A stretch of 64,000 nucleotides of DNA from Zea mays (lineage: Eukaryota > Streptophyta > Magnoliopsida > Poales > Poaceae): positions 142,275,988-142,339,987 of the forward strand of contig NC_050105.1 of assembly GCF_902167145.1 (NCBI RefSeq). Direction: 5' to 3'. Below are positions 22,040-35,198 of this stretch, in pieces. The translations under genes and the position numbers were made by a program. Below the pieces are notes generated by a model, which made no database searches, had not been told where the DNA came from, and worked only from the letters and a program-made list of their open reading frames with translations. Within the stretch, counting starts at the first letter, position 1. Every line of letters starts with the position of its first letter.

Positions 22040-24622
22040 TGTAATATCCCAAAAAAATGTTGCCAAAGGTTTATCTTCGGTGCGTGGATGTGGGGAAAGA
22101 GTTGTGGGCCGTTGGATGCAAAGTCAAGAGACATCTGAGGCGTCGTTTCTTTCTTCCACAAAACCCTAGTGGTCGCCCCCCTATTTTTCCCTTTTCTTGG
22201 CCGCCAACCCCCCATTTTCCCCACCCTTGGCCGCCCCTCCCCCTTCCCCTTGCAGCCACCCTCCACTACTTCCTCCTCCCTCTAGATCTCCCCCCACGCA
22301 GCAAGGATCGAGAAGAGGAGGAGCAAGATGGATTGAAGAGGAAGAGAGGATCAAGGAGATGTTCTACCCCATCTCTTGCAGATTTTCTTGGGGAAACCCT
22401 AGGAAGGATAGGATCCTTGTTCCTCCCTATAATTATATGCTTTTGGAGGTTGTGGATCATGTGGATTGAAGGATTAGAGGTTGGATTAGATGTGGGGTTA
22501 GGTTTTGATCTCGAATTTAATTTCTGCAGAATGGCAGATTCGACATTTTCTGTTCATGTCAGTTTTCCGTGGTCTTAGTGGCCTCAAAAAAATAAAAAGT
22601 CTATATATGAGTCGTAGATAATTTGTAGATCTTTCCGTGGCCACGAAGAACACCTCAATCGGACATCAGAACAGAAAGTTATTGCAGTTTGATTATAACA
22701 GTTTTTCAGTCTCATAATTCTGTGCAGAATCTGTTCTCTTAAGAGTTAGGCAATTTTATCTACAGAATTAAACTGTGGGTTGGTAAAAGAAGTTGTAGAT
22801 AATTTCATAAGCTTTCCAGATTGTTAAAGAGTGTATTCATATGATTTATAAAACTCCAGTTATGTTTGTTTTACTGTGGCTGTTCCTGTTTGCCTGACAA
22901 AAATGAGTGGGTCTGTTCACTGGTGGGTTTCATCTAGTAAATGGCCGAATTGGCTCTTCCAACTGTGGAGACTTTTGTAGAGGAATAAAAGTTCTTACTG
23001 CCAGCAGAATTTTATAATTTTTGGTTCATTAGTTTGGGAGATATCGAATTTTGAAGTTAACTAGGCTGCTGTCTAAAACAGATTCAGTCAGTTATCTTGT
23101 CAGATGTTTTAGAATATATTGATGGCAGAACTTAATTATCCATTGAATACCGAAGTTGTAGATTGTTTTGTGTAGATACTCTTAGAGTATTTGTTTGATA
23201 TCACCAATGTTTTAATTTTAAAGATACAAAATTAACAAACAACGCTGCTGCTGTATAGCATGTGGTTCAGGGTGGGGGTCTTTCCACTAGGTCTTGGTTT
23301 CAAGTGTAGGAGTGTTTTGTTGATTGTTGGCAAATGTTTGTAAAATATTTGTACTAAGTTTTATGCCCGCTAGCAGGTGGCTACACTCCAGATCATGCCT
23401 AGTACATTTTTCTTCTTCGATGAAGGCAACTGAATATAGCGGTGGTTGCTATCGTTTTGACCTGTTATTTCTATCACCTACACTCTAATATGCAGAATTA
23501 TTAGATTCTTTCATAATTGAACTCTATGATGATGTTTTACTTGATTGTATTATGTTGATGCTCTATCATATATTGATGATTATTATGGTTCAAGTATGAC
23601 CCATGAGATTAATTCACACCCCTGAAGGCAGATAAAGTCTTATTTGAGGTTTGCATTGTATCTAAAGGCATACGAAGTATTATTTGAGGATTGCATTGTA
23701 TCTGAAGGCAGATAAAGTATTATTTGAGGTTGTATTGTATCTAAAGGAAGTGAAATTTATTGATAAATGCAGCATGCCATATACATTGCATGACTCATTT
23801 GCATCTGAAGTTTTGTCGTGACCTATGGTCCGACCGTACCGGTACAACTTAGCATCGTACGTTGCCCGAGAAGGGGTACGATGCAGCTTCATACCCTTAG
23901 AGGTATGAAGGCAGAGGACATATGCATTGCATTCATATGCATACATTGAAGTGATATTTGCAGATGATGTGGTTTTATACCCTCAGAGGTATGAAGATAG
24001 ATGACCTACACATTGCATTCCTATGCATACATTGAAGTGATATTTGCAGGTATTGTTGATGCAGAGAAGTGTTATACAACCTATTGTGGTTGTTCGAGGA
24101 AATGAGATGGTATTGGTTATATTGTGACTACTGAGTTCTATATCTACAAGTATTTCTGATCTTGATTGTGATTCTTTTAAAATGTTGATTAATTCAATGT
24201 GGTTTAAATATCTCGTCAAAACAATTAGCTTGCTGAGATGTTTCATCTCACTCTTGCGTTACTCGATGCAGGTGCTTGTTGCTCATCAAGGGGAGTGGGA
24301 AGTAGCAGCACATACACCTTCACTCTCATAATAATGCTGCCCAGGCGCAGTCATGATTTAATTAGAAACTTCTTGTCAAAGGATGTTTGTTTTTAACTAG
24401 TCATGCGCACTGGTTAATTCAGTTCATGTCGTTATGGTCGTCTTCCCATTGCTAGCATATTATTAATGTCTATTATATTTTCTTATCATGATATCTATTT
24501 ATACTTTGTTGCTTCCCCGTTTATGCAATTTTCAAAGGAGACACTGTCGAAATTTTATATATGAATGTTAGATGTGTAGTTTAGTAGCATTCTAGGGTGT
24601 TTGTGGATCCCGGGGTGTTACA
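22040..24622. mobile_element. Solo LTR, 2.6 kb, nested in the Huck-like element
   Basis: Starts TGTAATATCCC and ends GGGGTGTTACA, with target duplication agcag at 22035-22039 and 24623-24627. No gag or pol inside. On removal the Huck-like protease reading (DRGSS then LNIIYAETLG) joins in frame, which fixes both ends. The family was not identified; GC-rich leader-like sequence at 22150-22500. Confidence 0.85.
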
Positions 24623-25691
24623 AGCAGCCTCAACATCATCTACGCCGAGACCCTCGGGCTCCTGCATGTCGATCTGTCCTCCGTCCGGACAGGCGCTGCG
24701 CCCTTCCATGGGATCATTCCCGGGAAGCGCGTCCAGCCCCTCGGACAACTCGACCTTCCTGTCTGCTTCGGAACACCCTCCAACTTCCGAAGGGAGACCC
24801 TGACGTTCGGGGTGGTCGGGTTCCGAGGAACCTACCACGCGGTACTGGGAAGACCATGCTACGCGAAGTTCATGGCCGTCCCCAACTACACCAACCTGAA
24901 GCTCAAGATGTCGGGCCCCAACGGGGTCATCACCGTCGGCCCCACGTACAAACACGCGTTCGAATGCGACGTGGAGTGCGTGGAGTACGCCGAGGCCCTC
25001 GTCGAGTCCGAGGCCCTCATCGCCGACCTGGAGAGCCTCTCTAAGGAGGTGCCAGACGTGAAGCGTCATGCCGGCAACTTTGAGCCAGCGGAGACGGTTA
25101 AGGTCGTCCCCCTCGACCCCAGCAGTGACGCCTCCAAGCAAGTCCGGATCGGCTCCGAGCTCGATCCCAAATAGGAAGCAGTGCTCGTCGACTTTCTCCG
25201 CGCGAACGCCGACGTCTTCGCGTGGAGTCCCTCGGACATGCCCGGCATACCGAGGGATGTCACCGAGCACTCGCTGGACATCCGAGCCGGAGCCCGACCC
25301 GTCAAGCAGTCTCTGCGCCGATTCGACGAGGAGAAACGCAGAGCCATAGGCGAGGAGATCCACAAGCTAATGGCGGCAGGGTTCATCAAGGAGGTATTCC
25401 ATCCCGAATGGCTTGCCAACCCTATGCTTGTGAGAAAGAAAGGGGGGAAATGGCGGATGTGTGTAGACTACACTGGTCTCAACAAAGCATGTCCGAAGGT
25501 TCCCTACCCTCTGCCTCGCATCGATCAAATCGTGGATTCCACTGCTGGGTGCGAACCCTGTCTTTCCTCGATGCCTACTCAGGGTATCACCAAATCAGGA
25601 TGAAAGAGTCCGACCAGCTCGCGACTTCTTTCATCACACCCTTCGGCATGTACTGCTATGTCACCATGCCGTTCGGCTTGAGGAACGCGGG
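24623..25691 (+). pseudogene. Huck-like protease and N-terminal reverse transcriptase, broken
   Basis: Continues the protease (LNIIYAETLGLL), a linker, then the RT start (AGFIKEVFHPEWLANPMLVRKK, WRMCVDYTGLNKACP). A TAG at 25172 stands at a position where Gln is expected, and a frameshift near 25550 moves the rest (LSFLDAYSGYHQIRM, MPFGLRNAG) to another frame. The Opie-like element enters right after the codons for RNAG. Confidence 0.75.
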
Positions 25692-27001
25692 TGAAAGTCG
25701 CCTAGAGGGGGGGTGAATAGGGCGAAACTGAAATTTACAAATATAAACACAACTACAAGCCGGGTTAGCGTTAGTAATAAAGAAACGAGTCCGCGAGAGA
25801 GGGTGCAAAACAAATCCCAAGCGAATAAGCAAGTGAGACACGGAGATTTGTTTTACCGAGGTTCGGTTCTTGCAAACCTACTCCCCGTTGAGGAGGCCAC
25901 AAAGGCCGGGTCTCTTTCAACCCTTCCCTCTCTCAAACGATCCTACGGATCGAGTGAGCTTTCTCTTCTCAATCACTTGGAACACAAAGTTCCCACAAGG
26001 ACCACCACAAGTTTGGTGTCTCTTGCCTCAATTACAAGTGAGTTTGATTGCAAAGAAAGGATCAAGAAAGAAGAAAGCAATCCAAGCGCAAGAGCTCGAA
26101 AGAACACAAGCAAATCACTCTCTCTAGTCACTATGGCGTTGTGTGGAATTTGGAGAGGATTTGATCTCTTTGGTGTGTCTAGAATTGAATGCTAGAGCTC
26201 TTGTAGTAGTTGGGAAGTGGAAAACTTGGATGCAATGAATGGTGGGGTGGTTGGGGTATTTATAGCCCCAACCACCAAATGTGGCCGTTGGGAGGCTGTC
26301 TGTTCGATGGCGCACCGGACAGTCTGGTGCACACCGGACATGTCCGGTGCCCCCGCCACGTCATCACTGCCGTTGGATTCTGACCGTTGGAGTTCCTGTC
26401 TTGTGGGCCCGCCTGAGTGTCCGGTGCACACCGGACATCTACTGTTCCTTGTCCGGTGTGCCAGTATGGGCGCGCCTGACTTCTGTGCGCGCTGCGCGCG
26501 CATTTAATGCGCCGCAGGTAGCCGTTGGCGCCGACTAGCCGTTGCTCCGGAGTTGCACCGGACAGTCCGGTGCACACCGGACATGTCCGGTGAATTATAG
26601 CGGACTAGCCGTTGGAGATTCCCGAAGCTGGCGAGTTCCTGAGGCCGCTCCTCCTTGGCGCACCGGACACTGTCCGGTGTACACCGAACAGTCCGGTGAA
26701 TTATAGCGGAGTCGCCTCTGGAAATTCCCGAAGGTAGCGAGTTTGCGTAGGAGTCCTCTGGTGCACCAGACACTGTCCGGCGGCGCACCGGACAGTCCGG
26801 TGCTCCCAGACCAGAGGGCCTTCGGTTGCCTCTTTGCTCCTTTGTTGAATCCAAAACTTGATCTTTTTATTGGCTGAGTTTGAACCTTTTGCACCTGTAT
26901 AATCTATACACTTGGGCAAACTAGTTAGTCCAATTATTTGTGTTGGGCAATTCAACCACCAAAATTAATTAGGGACTAGGTGTAAGCCTAATTCCCTTTC
27001 A
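25692..27001 (-). repeat. Opie-like 3' LTR (1310 bp)
   Basis: Left-hand LTR on the window, 3' LTR in element sense. Palindrome array at about 26300-26800. Adjacent on its right is the polypurine tract (27002-27016; tctcccccttttt on the plus strand). Confidence 0.9.
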
Positions 27002-27876
27002 ATCTCCCCCTTTTTGGTGATTGATGCCAACACAAACCAAAGCAAATATAGAAGTGTATAATTGAACTAGTTTGCATAATGTAAGTGTAAAGATTGCTTA
27101 GAATTTGAGCCAATATAAATACTTACAAGATATGCATGGATTGTTTCTTTCTTATATAACATTTTGGACCATGTTTGCACCACGAGTTTTGTTTTGCAAA
27201 CTATTTTGTAAATCCTTTTCAAAGTTCTTTTGCAAATAGTCAAAGGTAAATGAATAAGATTTTGCAAAGCATTTTTAAGATTTGAAATTTTCTCCCCCTA
27301 TTTCAAATGCTTTTCCTTTGACTAAACAAAATTCCCCCTGAATGAGATTCTCCTCTTAGTGTTCAAGAGGGTTTTGATATATCATTTTGAGATACTACTT
27401 TCTCCCCCTTTTGAACACAATAGGATACCAATTGAAAATATTCAACACTTAAGTTTTTGAAATTGGTGGTGGTGCGGTCCTTTTGCTTTGGGCTCTTACT
27501 TTCTCCCCCTTTGGCATGAATCGCCAAAAACGGAATCATTAGAGCCCTCGAAGTACTATCTTCCCCTTTGGTCATAGATAAATGAGTTAAGATTATACCA
27601 AGGACGAAATCCGGTCCTTTTGCTTTGGGCTCTTACTCTCTCCCCCAAAGACAAGGTCCTTTTCTTTGATGCTCAGCTTTTCTCCCCCAAGAATGGAGAG
27701 TCTCTTGGAGCGACGGCGAAGTTTGAGTTACGGAGTGGAAGCCTTTGTCTTTGCCGAAGACTCCAATTCCCTTTCAATACACCTATGACTTGGTTTGAAA
27801 TAGACTTGAAAACACATTAGTCATAGCATATGAAAGAGACATGATCAAAGATATATAAATGAGCTATGTGTGCAAT
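27002..27876 (-). other. Opie-like 3' non-coding region with repeated polypurine tracts
   Basis: Between the pol stop and the 3' LTR. ctccccct-type blocks (agggggag in element sense) occur at about 27003, 27291, 27402, 27503, 27642 and 27682. Multiple polypurine tracts here are a described property of Sireviruses. No gene. Confidence 0.7.
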
Positions 27877-30800
27877 CTAGCAAAAGAAATTGCGCGAATC
27901 AAGAATATTGAGCTCATGCCTAAGTTTGTTAAAAGATTGTTCATCAAGAGGCTTGGTAAAGATATCGGCTAATTGATCTTTAGTATTAATGTAAGAAATC
28001 TCGATATCTCCCTTTTGTTGGTGATCCCTAAGAAAATGATACCGAATGGCTATGTGCTTAGTGCGGCTATGCTCGACAGGATTGTCGGCCATTTTGATTG
28101 CACTCTCATTATCACAAAGCAAGGGGACTTTGGTCAATTTGTAACCGTAGTCCCGCAGGGTTTGCCTCATCCAAAGCAATTGCGCGCAACAATGGCCTGC
28201 GGCAATATACTCGGCTTCGGCGGTGGAAAGAGCGACCGAATTTTGCTTCTTTGAAGCCCAAGACACCAAGGATCTTCCCAAGAACTGGCAAGTCCCCGAT
28301 GTGCTCTTCCTATTGATTTTACACCCCGCCAAATCGGCATCCGAATAACCAATTAAATCAAATGTGGATCCCCTAGGATACCAAAGCCCAAACTTAGGAG
28401 TATAAGCCAAATATCTCAAGATTCGTTTCACGGCCGTAAGGTGAGCTTCCTTAGGGTCGGCTTGGAATCTTGCACACATGCATACGGAAAGCATAATATC
28501 CGGTCGAGATGCACATAAATAGAGTAAAGAGCCTATCATCGACCGGTATACCTTTTGATCCACGGACTTACCTCCCGTGTCGAGGTCGAGATGCCCATTA
28601 GTTCCCATGGGTGTCTTGATGGGTTTGGCATCCTTCATTCCAAACTTGGTTAGAATGTCTTGAGTGTACTTCGTTTGGCTGATGAAGGTGCCCTCTTGGA
28701 GTTGTTTGACTTGGAATCCTAGGAAATACTTCAACTCCCCCATCATAGACATCTCAAACTTCTGTGTCATGATCCTACTAAACTCTTCACATGTAGATTC
28801 GTTAGTAGACCCAAATATAATATCATCAACATAAATTTGGCATACAAACAAATCATTCTCAAGAGTTTTGGTAAAGAGTGTAGGATCGGCTTTTCCGACT
28901 TTGAATCCATTTGCAATAAGAAAATCTCTAAGGCATTCATACCATGCTCTTGGGGCTTGCTTGAGCCCATAAAGCGCCTTAGAGAGCTTATAGACATGAT
29001 TAGGGTACTTACTGTCTTCAAAGCCGGGAGGTTGCTCAACATAGACCTCTTCCTTGATTGGTCCATTGAGGAAGGCACTTTTCACGTCCATTTGATAAAG
29101 CTTAAAGCCATGGTAAGTAGCATAGGCTAATAATATGCGAATTGACTCAAGCCTAGCTACGGGTGCATAGGTTTCACCGAAATCCAAACCTTCAACTTGG
29201 GAGTATCCCTTGGCCACAAGTCGAGCTTTGTTCCTTGTCACCACACCATGCTCATCTTGCTTGTTGCGGAAGACCCATTTGGTTCCTACAACATTTTGGT
29301 TAGGACGTGGAACTAAATGCCATACCTCATTTCTAGTGAAGTTGTTGAGCTCCTCTTGCATCGCCACCACCCAATCCGAATCTTGTAGTGCTTCCTCTAC
29401 CCTGTGTGGCTCAATAGAGGAAACAAAAGAGTAATGTTCACAAAAATGTGCAACACGAGATCTAGTAGTTACCCCCTTATGAATATCGCCGAGGATGGTG
29501 TCGACAGGGTGATCTCGTTGGATTGCTTGGTGGATTCTTGGGTGTGGCGGCCTTTGCTCTTCATCCTCCTTGTCTTCCTCATTTGCATCTCCTCCTTGAT
29601 CATTGCTATCATCTTGAGGTGGCTCATTTATTTGATCTTCTACTTCATCAACTTGAGCTCTATCCTCATTTTGAGTCAGTGGAGATGCTTGCGTGGAGGA
29701 GGATGATTGATCTTGTGCATTTGGAGGCTCTTCGGATTCCTTAGGACACACATCCCCAATGGACATGTTCCTTAGCGCGATGCATGGAGCCTCTTCTTCA
29801 CCTATCTCATCAAGATCAACTTGCTCTACTTGAGAGCCGTTAGTCTCATCAAACACAACATCACATGAGACTTCAACTAGTCCAGTGGACTTGTTAAAGA
29901 CCCTATATGCCCTTGTGTTTGAGTCATAACCAAGTAAAAAGCCTTCTACAGTCTTAGGAGCAAATTTAGATTTTCTACCTCTCTTAACAAGAATAAAGCA
30001 TTTGCTACCAAAGACTCTAAAATATGAAATGTTGGGCTTTTTACCGATTAGGAGTTCGTATGATGTCTTCTTGAGGATTCGGTGTAGATATAACCGGTTG
30101 ATGGCGTAGCAAGCGGTGTTGACCGCCTCGGCCCAAAACCGATCCGAAGTCTTGTACTCATCAAGCATGGTTCTTGCCATGTCAAGTAGAGTTCGATTCT
30201 TCCTCTCCACCACACCATTTTGTTGAGGGGTGTAGGGAGAAGAGAACTCATGCTTGATGCCCTCCTCCTCAAGGAAGCCTTCAATTTGAGAGTTCTTGAA
30301 CTCCGTCCCGTTGTCGCTTCTAATTTTCTTGATCCTTAAGCCGAACTCATTTTGAGCCCGTCTCAAGAATCCCTTTAAGGTTTCTTGGGTTTGAGATTTT
30401 TCCTGTAAGAAGAATACCCAAGTGAAGCGAGAATAATCATCCACAATAACTAGACAGTACTTACTCCCGCCGATGCTTATGTAAGCTATCGGGCCGAATA
30501 GATCCATGTGCAGGAGCTCCAGTGGCCTGTCGGTCGTCATTATGTTCTTATGTGGATGATGAGAGCCAACTTGCTTCCCTGCTTGGCATGCGCTACAAAT
30601 CCTGTCTTTCTCAAAATGAACATTTGTTAATCCTAAAATGTGTTCTCCCTTTAGAAGCTTGTGAAGATTCTTCATCCCAACATGAGCTAATCGGCGGTGC
30701 CAGAGCCAACCCATGTTAGTCTTAGCAATTAAGCAAGTGTCGAGTTCAGCTCTATCAAAATCTACCAAGTATAGCTGACCCTCTAACACTCCCTTAAATG

Positions 30801-31117
30801 CTATTGAATCATCACTTCTTCTAAAGACAGTGACACCAACATCAGTGAATAGACAGTTGTAGCCCATTTGACATAATTGAGATACAGAAAGCAAGTTGTA
30901 ATCTAAAGAATCTACAAGAAAAAACATTGGAAATAGAATGGTCAGGAGATATAGCAATTTTACCCAAACCTTTGACCAAACCTTGATTTCCATCCCCGAA
31001 TGTGATCGCTCTTTGGGGATCTTGGTTTTTCTCATATGAGGAGAACATCCTTTTCTCCCCAGTCATGTGGTTTGTGCACCCGCTGTCGAGTATCCAACTT
31101 GAGCCCCCAGATGCATA
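27877..31117 (-). pseudogene. Opie-like pol polyprotein, frameshifted
   Basis: Copia order: protease (SSWILDSGCTNH near 31095), GAG-pre-integrase zinc region ([15 protein letters not shown]), integrase catalytic residues in [16 protein letters not shown] and [10 protein letters not shown], reverse transcriptase with YVDD at about 28815, RNase H with [11 protein letters not shown] near 28210, and the end [10 protein letters not shown] one-base frameshift near 30920 separates the protease from the rest, so a working polyprotein is not made. The pol frame is +1 relative to gag. Confidence 0.85.
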
Positions 31118-31133
31118 AACCTACAAAACAAGT

Positions 31134-33817
31134 TTAGTTCTTGACTTTAGGTACCCAAATGGTTTTGGGTCCTTTGGCATTAGACACAAGAACTTTGGGT
31201 ACCCAAACACAAGTCTTTGACCCCTTGTGCTTGCCCCCAACATATTTGGCAACTACCTTGCCGGATTTGTTAGTTAAAACATAAGATGCATCAAAAGTTT
31301 TAAAAGAAATGTTTTGATCATTTGATGCACTAGGAGTTTTCTTTCTAGGCAACTTAGCATGGGTTGGTTGCCTAGAGCTAGATGTCTCACCCTTATACAT
31401 GAAAGCATGATTAGGGCCAGAGTGAGACTTCCTAGAATGAATTCTCCTAATTTTGCTCTCGGGATAACCGGCAGGGTATAAAATGTAACCCTCGTTATCC
31501 TGAGGCATGGGAGCCTTGCCCTTTACAAAATTAGACAATCTTTTAGGAGGGGCACTAATTTTGACATTGTCTCCCCTTTGGAAGCCAATGCCATCCTTGA
31601 TGCCCGGGCGTCTCCCATTATAAAGCATGCTACGAGCAAATTTAAATTTTTCATTTTCTAAGTTGTGCTCGGCAATTTTAGCATCTAATTTTGCTATATG
31701 ATCATTTTGTTGTTTAATTAAAGCCATATGATCATGAATAGCATTAACATTAACATCTCTACATCTAGTACAAATAGTGACATGCTCAATGGTAGATGTA
31801 GATGGTTTGCAAGAATTAAGTTCAACAATCTTAGCATGAAGAATATCATTTTTATCTCTAAGATCGGAAATTGTAACTTTGCAAACATCAAAATCTTTAG
31901 CCTTAGCAATTAAATTTTCATTTTCTACTCTAAGGCTAGCAAGAGAAATGTTCAATTCTTCAATCCTAGCAAGCAAATCATCATTATTATCTCTAGGGTT
32001 GGGAATTGAAACATTGCAAACATGAGAATCAACCTTAGCTAATAAATTAGCATTTTCATTCCTAAGGTTGTCAATCATCTCACGGCAAGTGCTTAGCTCA
32101 CTAGATAATTTTTCACATTTTTCTACTTCTAGAGCATAAGCATTTTTAACCTTAACATGTTTCTTGTTTTCTTTAATTAGACAGTCCTCTTGGGAATCCA
32201 AAAGGTCATCCTTTTAATGAATAGCACTAATTAATTCATTTAATTTTTCCTTTTGTTCCATGTTAAGATTGGCAAAAAGAGTACGCAAGTTATCCTCCTC
32301 ATCACTAGAGGTTTCATATTTAGTGGAGGATCTTGATTTTACCTTCTTCCTTTTGCCGTCCTTTGCCATGAGGCACTTGTGGCCGACGTTGGGGAAGAGG
32401 AGTCCCTTGGTGACGGCGATGTTGGCGGCGTCCTCGTCGTCGGAGGAGTCGCTTGAGCTTTCGTCGGAATCCCACTCCCGACAAACATGGGCATCGCCGC
32501 CCTTCTTCTTGTAGTACCTCTTCTTTTCTCTCCTCTTGCCCTTCTTGTCGTTATCCCTGTCACTGTCACTTGATAATGGACATTTTGCAATAAAGTGACC
32601 GGGCTTACCACACTTGTAGCAAACTTTCTTGGAGCGGGACTTGTAGTCTTTCCCTCTCCTTTGCTTGAGGATTTGGCGGAAGCTCTTGATGACGAGCGCC
32701 ATCTCCTCATTGTCAAGCTTGGAGGCGTCGATTGGTTGTCTACTTGGTGTAGACTCCTCCTTCTTTTCTTCCGTCGCCTTGAATGCGACGGGTTGAGCTT
32801 CGGATGTAGATGGATCATCAAGCTCGTTGATCTTCCTCGAGCCTTCGATCATGCACTCAAAACTTACAAAATGCCCGATTACTTCCTCGAGGGTCATTTT
32901 AGTATATCTAGGATTACCACGAATTAATTGAACTTGAGTAGGGTTAAGTAAAATAAGAGATCTTAGAATAACCTTAACCACTTCATGGTCATCCCACTTT
33001 ACGCTCCCGAGGTTGCGCACTTGGTTCACCAAGGTCTTGAGCCAGTTGTACATGTGTTGTGGCTCCTCCCCTTTGCGAAGCCGGAACCGACCGAGCTCCC
33101 CCTCGATCGTTTCCCGCTTGGTGATCTTGGTGAGCTCGTCTCCCTCGTGCGCGGTTTTGAGCACATCCCAAACCTCCTTGGCGCTCTTCAACCCTTGAAC
33201 TTTGTTATACTCCTCTCTACTTAAAGAGGCGAGGAGTATCGTTGTTGCTTGTGAGTTGAAGTGCTCGATTTGGGCCACCTCATCCTTATCATAATCCTTA
33301 TCCCCTACGGATGGTACCTGTGCACCAAACTCAACAACATCCCATATACTTTTGTGGAGTGAGGTTAGATGAAATCGCATTAAATCACTCCACCTAGCAT
33401 AATCTTCACCATCAAAAGTTGGTGGTTTGCCTAATGGGACGGAAAGTAAAGGTGCATGTTTAGAAATGCGAGAGTAGTGTAGGGGGATCTTACTAAACTT
33501 CTTACGCTCTTGGCGTTTAGAAGTTACGGAGGGCGCATCGGAGTCGGAGGTCGATGTTGATGAAGTGTCGGTCTCGTAGTAGACCACTTTCCTCATCCTC
33601 TTTTGCTTGTCTCCGCTTCGATGCGGCTTGTGGGAAGAAGATTTTTCCTTCTTCTCTTTGTGGTGAGAAGAAGATTTCTTCTCCTTCCCTTTGTTGAGGA
33701 GCTCTTCTTCTTCTCCCTCCTCTTGGTGCGGGACTCTTCCGATGAAGTGCTCCCGTGGCTTGTAGTGGGCTTTTCGCCGGTCTCCATCTCCTTCTTGGCG
33801 TGATCTCCCGACATCAC
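31134..33817 (-). pseudogene. Opie-like gag, broken by a frameshift and a stop
   Basis: N-terminal Lys/Ser-rich piece from 33817 shifts frame near 33595; the main part (33596-32214) has the gag core (FDGEDYARWSDLMRFHLTSLH) and the CCHC knuckle CYKCGKPGHFIAKCP near 32590; an in-frame TAA at 32214 precedes a coiled-coil C-terminal part (32201-31134). The Ji-like gag in the same window reads through the matching place with Glu, which shows this stop to be a mutation. Confidence 0.85.
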
Positions 33818-33844
33818 TTCGAGCGGTTAGGCTCTAATGAAGCA

Positions 33845-33860
33845 CCGGGCTCTGATACCA
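33845..33860 (-). other. Primer binding site of the Opie-like element
   Basis: On the minus strand tggtatcagagcccgg, the standard plant initiator tRNA-Met site, two bases inside the 5' LTR. Confidence 0.85.
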
Positions 33861-33862
33861 AT

Positions 33863-35193
33863 TGAAAGTCGCCTAGAGGGGGGGTGAATAGGGCGAAACT
33901 GAAATTTACAAATATAAACACAACTACAAGCCGGGTTAGCGTTAGTAATAAAGAAACGAGTCCGCGAGAGAGGGTGCAAAACAAATCCCAAGCGAATAAG
34001 CAAGTGAGACACGGAGATTTGTTTTACCGAGGTTCGGTTCTTGCAAACCTACTCCCCGTTGAGGAGGCCACAAAGGCCGGGTCTCTTTCAACCCTTCCCT
34101 CTCTCAAACGATCCTACGGATCGAGTGAGCTTTCTCTTCTCAATCACTTGGAACACAAAGTTCCCACAAGGACCACCACAAGTTTGGTGTCTCTTGCCTC
34201 AATTACAAGTGAGTTTGATTGCAAAGAAAGGATCAAGAAAGAAGAAAGCAATCCAAGCGCAAGAGCTCGAAAGAACACAAGCAAATCACTCTATCTAGTC
34301 ACTATGGCGTTGTGTGGAATTTGGAGAGGATTTGATCTCTTTGGTGTGTCTAGAATTGAATGCTAGAGCTCTTGTAGTAGTTGGGAAGTGGAAAACTTGG
34401 ATGCAATGAATGGTGGGGTGGTTGGGGTATTTATAGCCCCAACCACCAAATGTGGCAGTTGGGAGGCTGTCTGTTCGATGGCGCACCGGACAGTCCGGTG
34501 CACACCGGACATGTCCGGTGCCCCCGCCACGTCATCACTGCCGTTGGATTCTGACCGTTGGAGTTCCTGTCTTGTGGGCCCGCCTGAGTGTCCGGTGCAC
34601 ACCGGACATCTACTGTTCCTTGTCCGGTGTGCCAGTATGGGCGCGCCTGACTTCTGCGCGCGCTGCGCGCGCATTTAATGCGCCGCAGGTAGTCGTTGGC
34701 GCCGACTAGCCGTTGCTCCGGAGTTGCACCGGACAGTCCGGTGCACACCGGACATGTCCGGTGAATTATAGCGGACTAGCCGTTGGAGATTCCCGAAGCA
34801 GGCGAGTTCCTGAGGCCGCTCCTCCTTGGCGCACCGGACACTGTCCGGTGTACACCGGACAGTCCGGTGAATTATAGCGGAGTCGCCTCTGGAAATTCCC
34901 GAAGGTAGCGAGTTTGCGTAGGAGTCCTCTGGTGCACCGGACACTGTCCGGCGGCGCACCGGACACTGTCCGGTGTACACCGGACAGTCCGGTGCTCCCA
35001 GACCAGAGGGCCTTCAGTTGCCTCTTTGCTCCTTTGTTGAATCCAAAACTTGATCTTTTTATTGGCTGAGTTTGAACCTTTTGCACCTGTATAATCTATA
35101 CACTTGGGCAAACTAGTTAGTCCAATTATTTGTGTTGGGCAATTCAACCACCAAAATTAATTAGGGACTAGGTGTAAGCCTAATTCCCTTTCA
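33863..35193 (-). repeat. Opie-like 5' LTR (1331 bp)
   Basis: Right-hand LTR. It is 21 bases longer than its partner, the length of one caccggac palindrome unit at about 34955-34985. Otherwise nearly identical to 25692-27001. Confidence 0.9.
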
Positions 35194-35198
35194 GCGGG

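Larger units (their letters stand above)
25692..35193 (-). mobile_element. Opie-like Sirevirus (Ty1/copia), complete with both LTRs
   Basis: 9502 bp, minus strand, TSD gcggg at 25687-25691 and 35194-35198. LTRs start (element sense) TGAAAGGGAATTAGG and carry arrays of caccggac/gtccggtg palindromes; there are several polypurine tracts before the 3' LTR, and the primer site matches initiator tRNA-Met. These are the marks of Sireviruses. The LTRs differ by only about ten substitutions by eye over 1.3 kb, so insertion is recent, yet gag and pol each carry disabling changes. Confidence 0.9.

Noticed and set aside
25713..26195. 160-codon frame in the Opie-like LTR, repeated at 33884-34366
   Set aside because: It lies wholly in both LTRs, antisense to the element; conservation is explained by LTR identity.
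26300..26810. CRISPR-like regular short palindromic repeats
   Set aside because: This is a plant LTR; the caccggac palindromes are a known Sirevirus LTR feature without spacers or cas genes.
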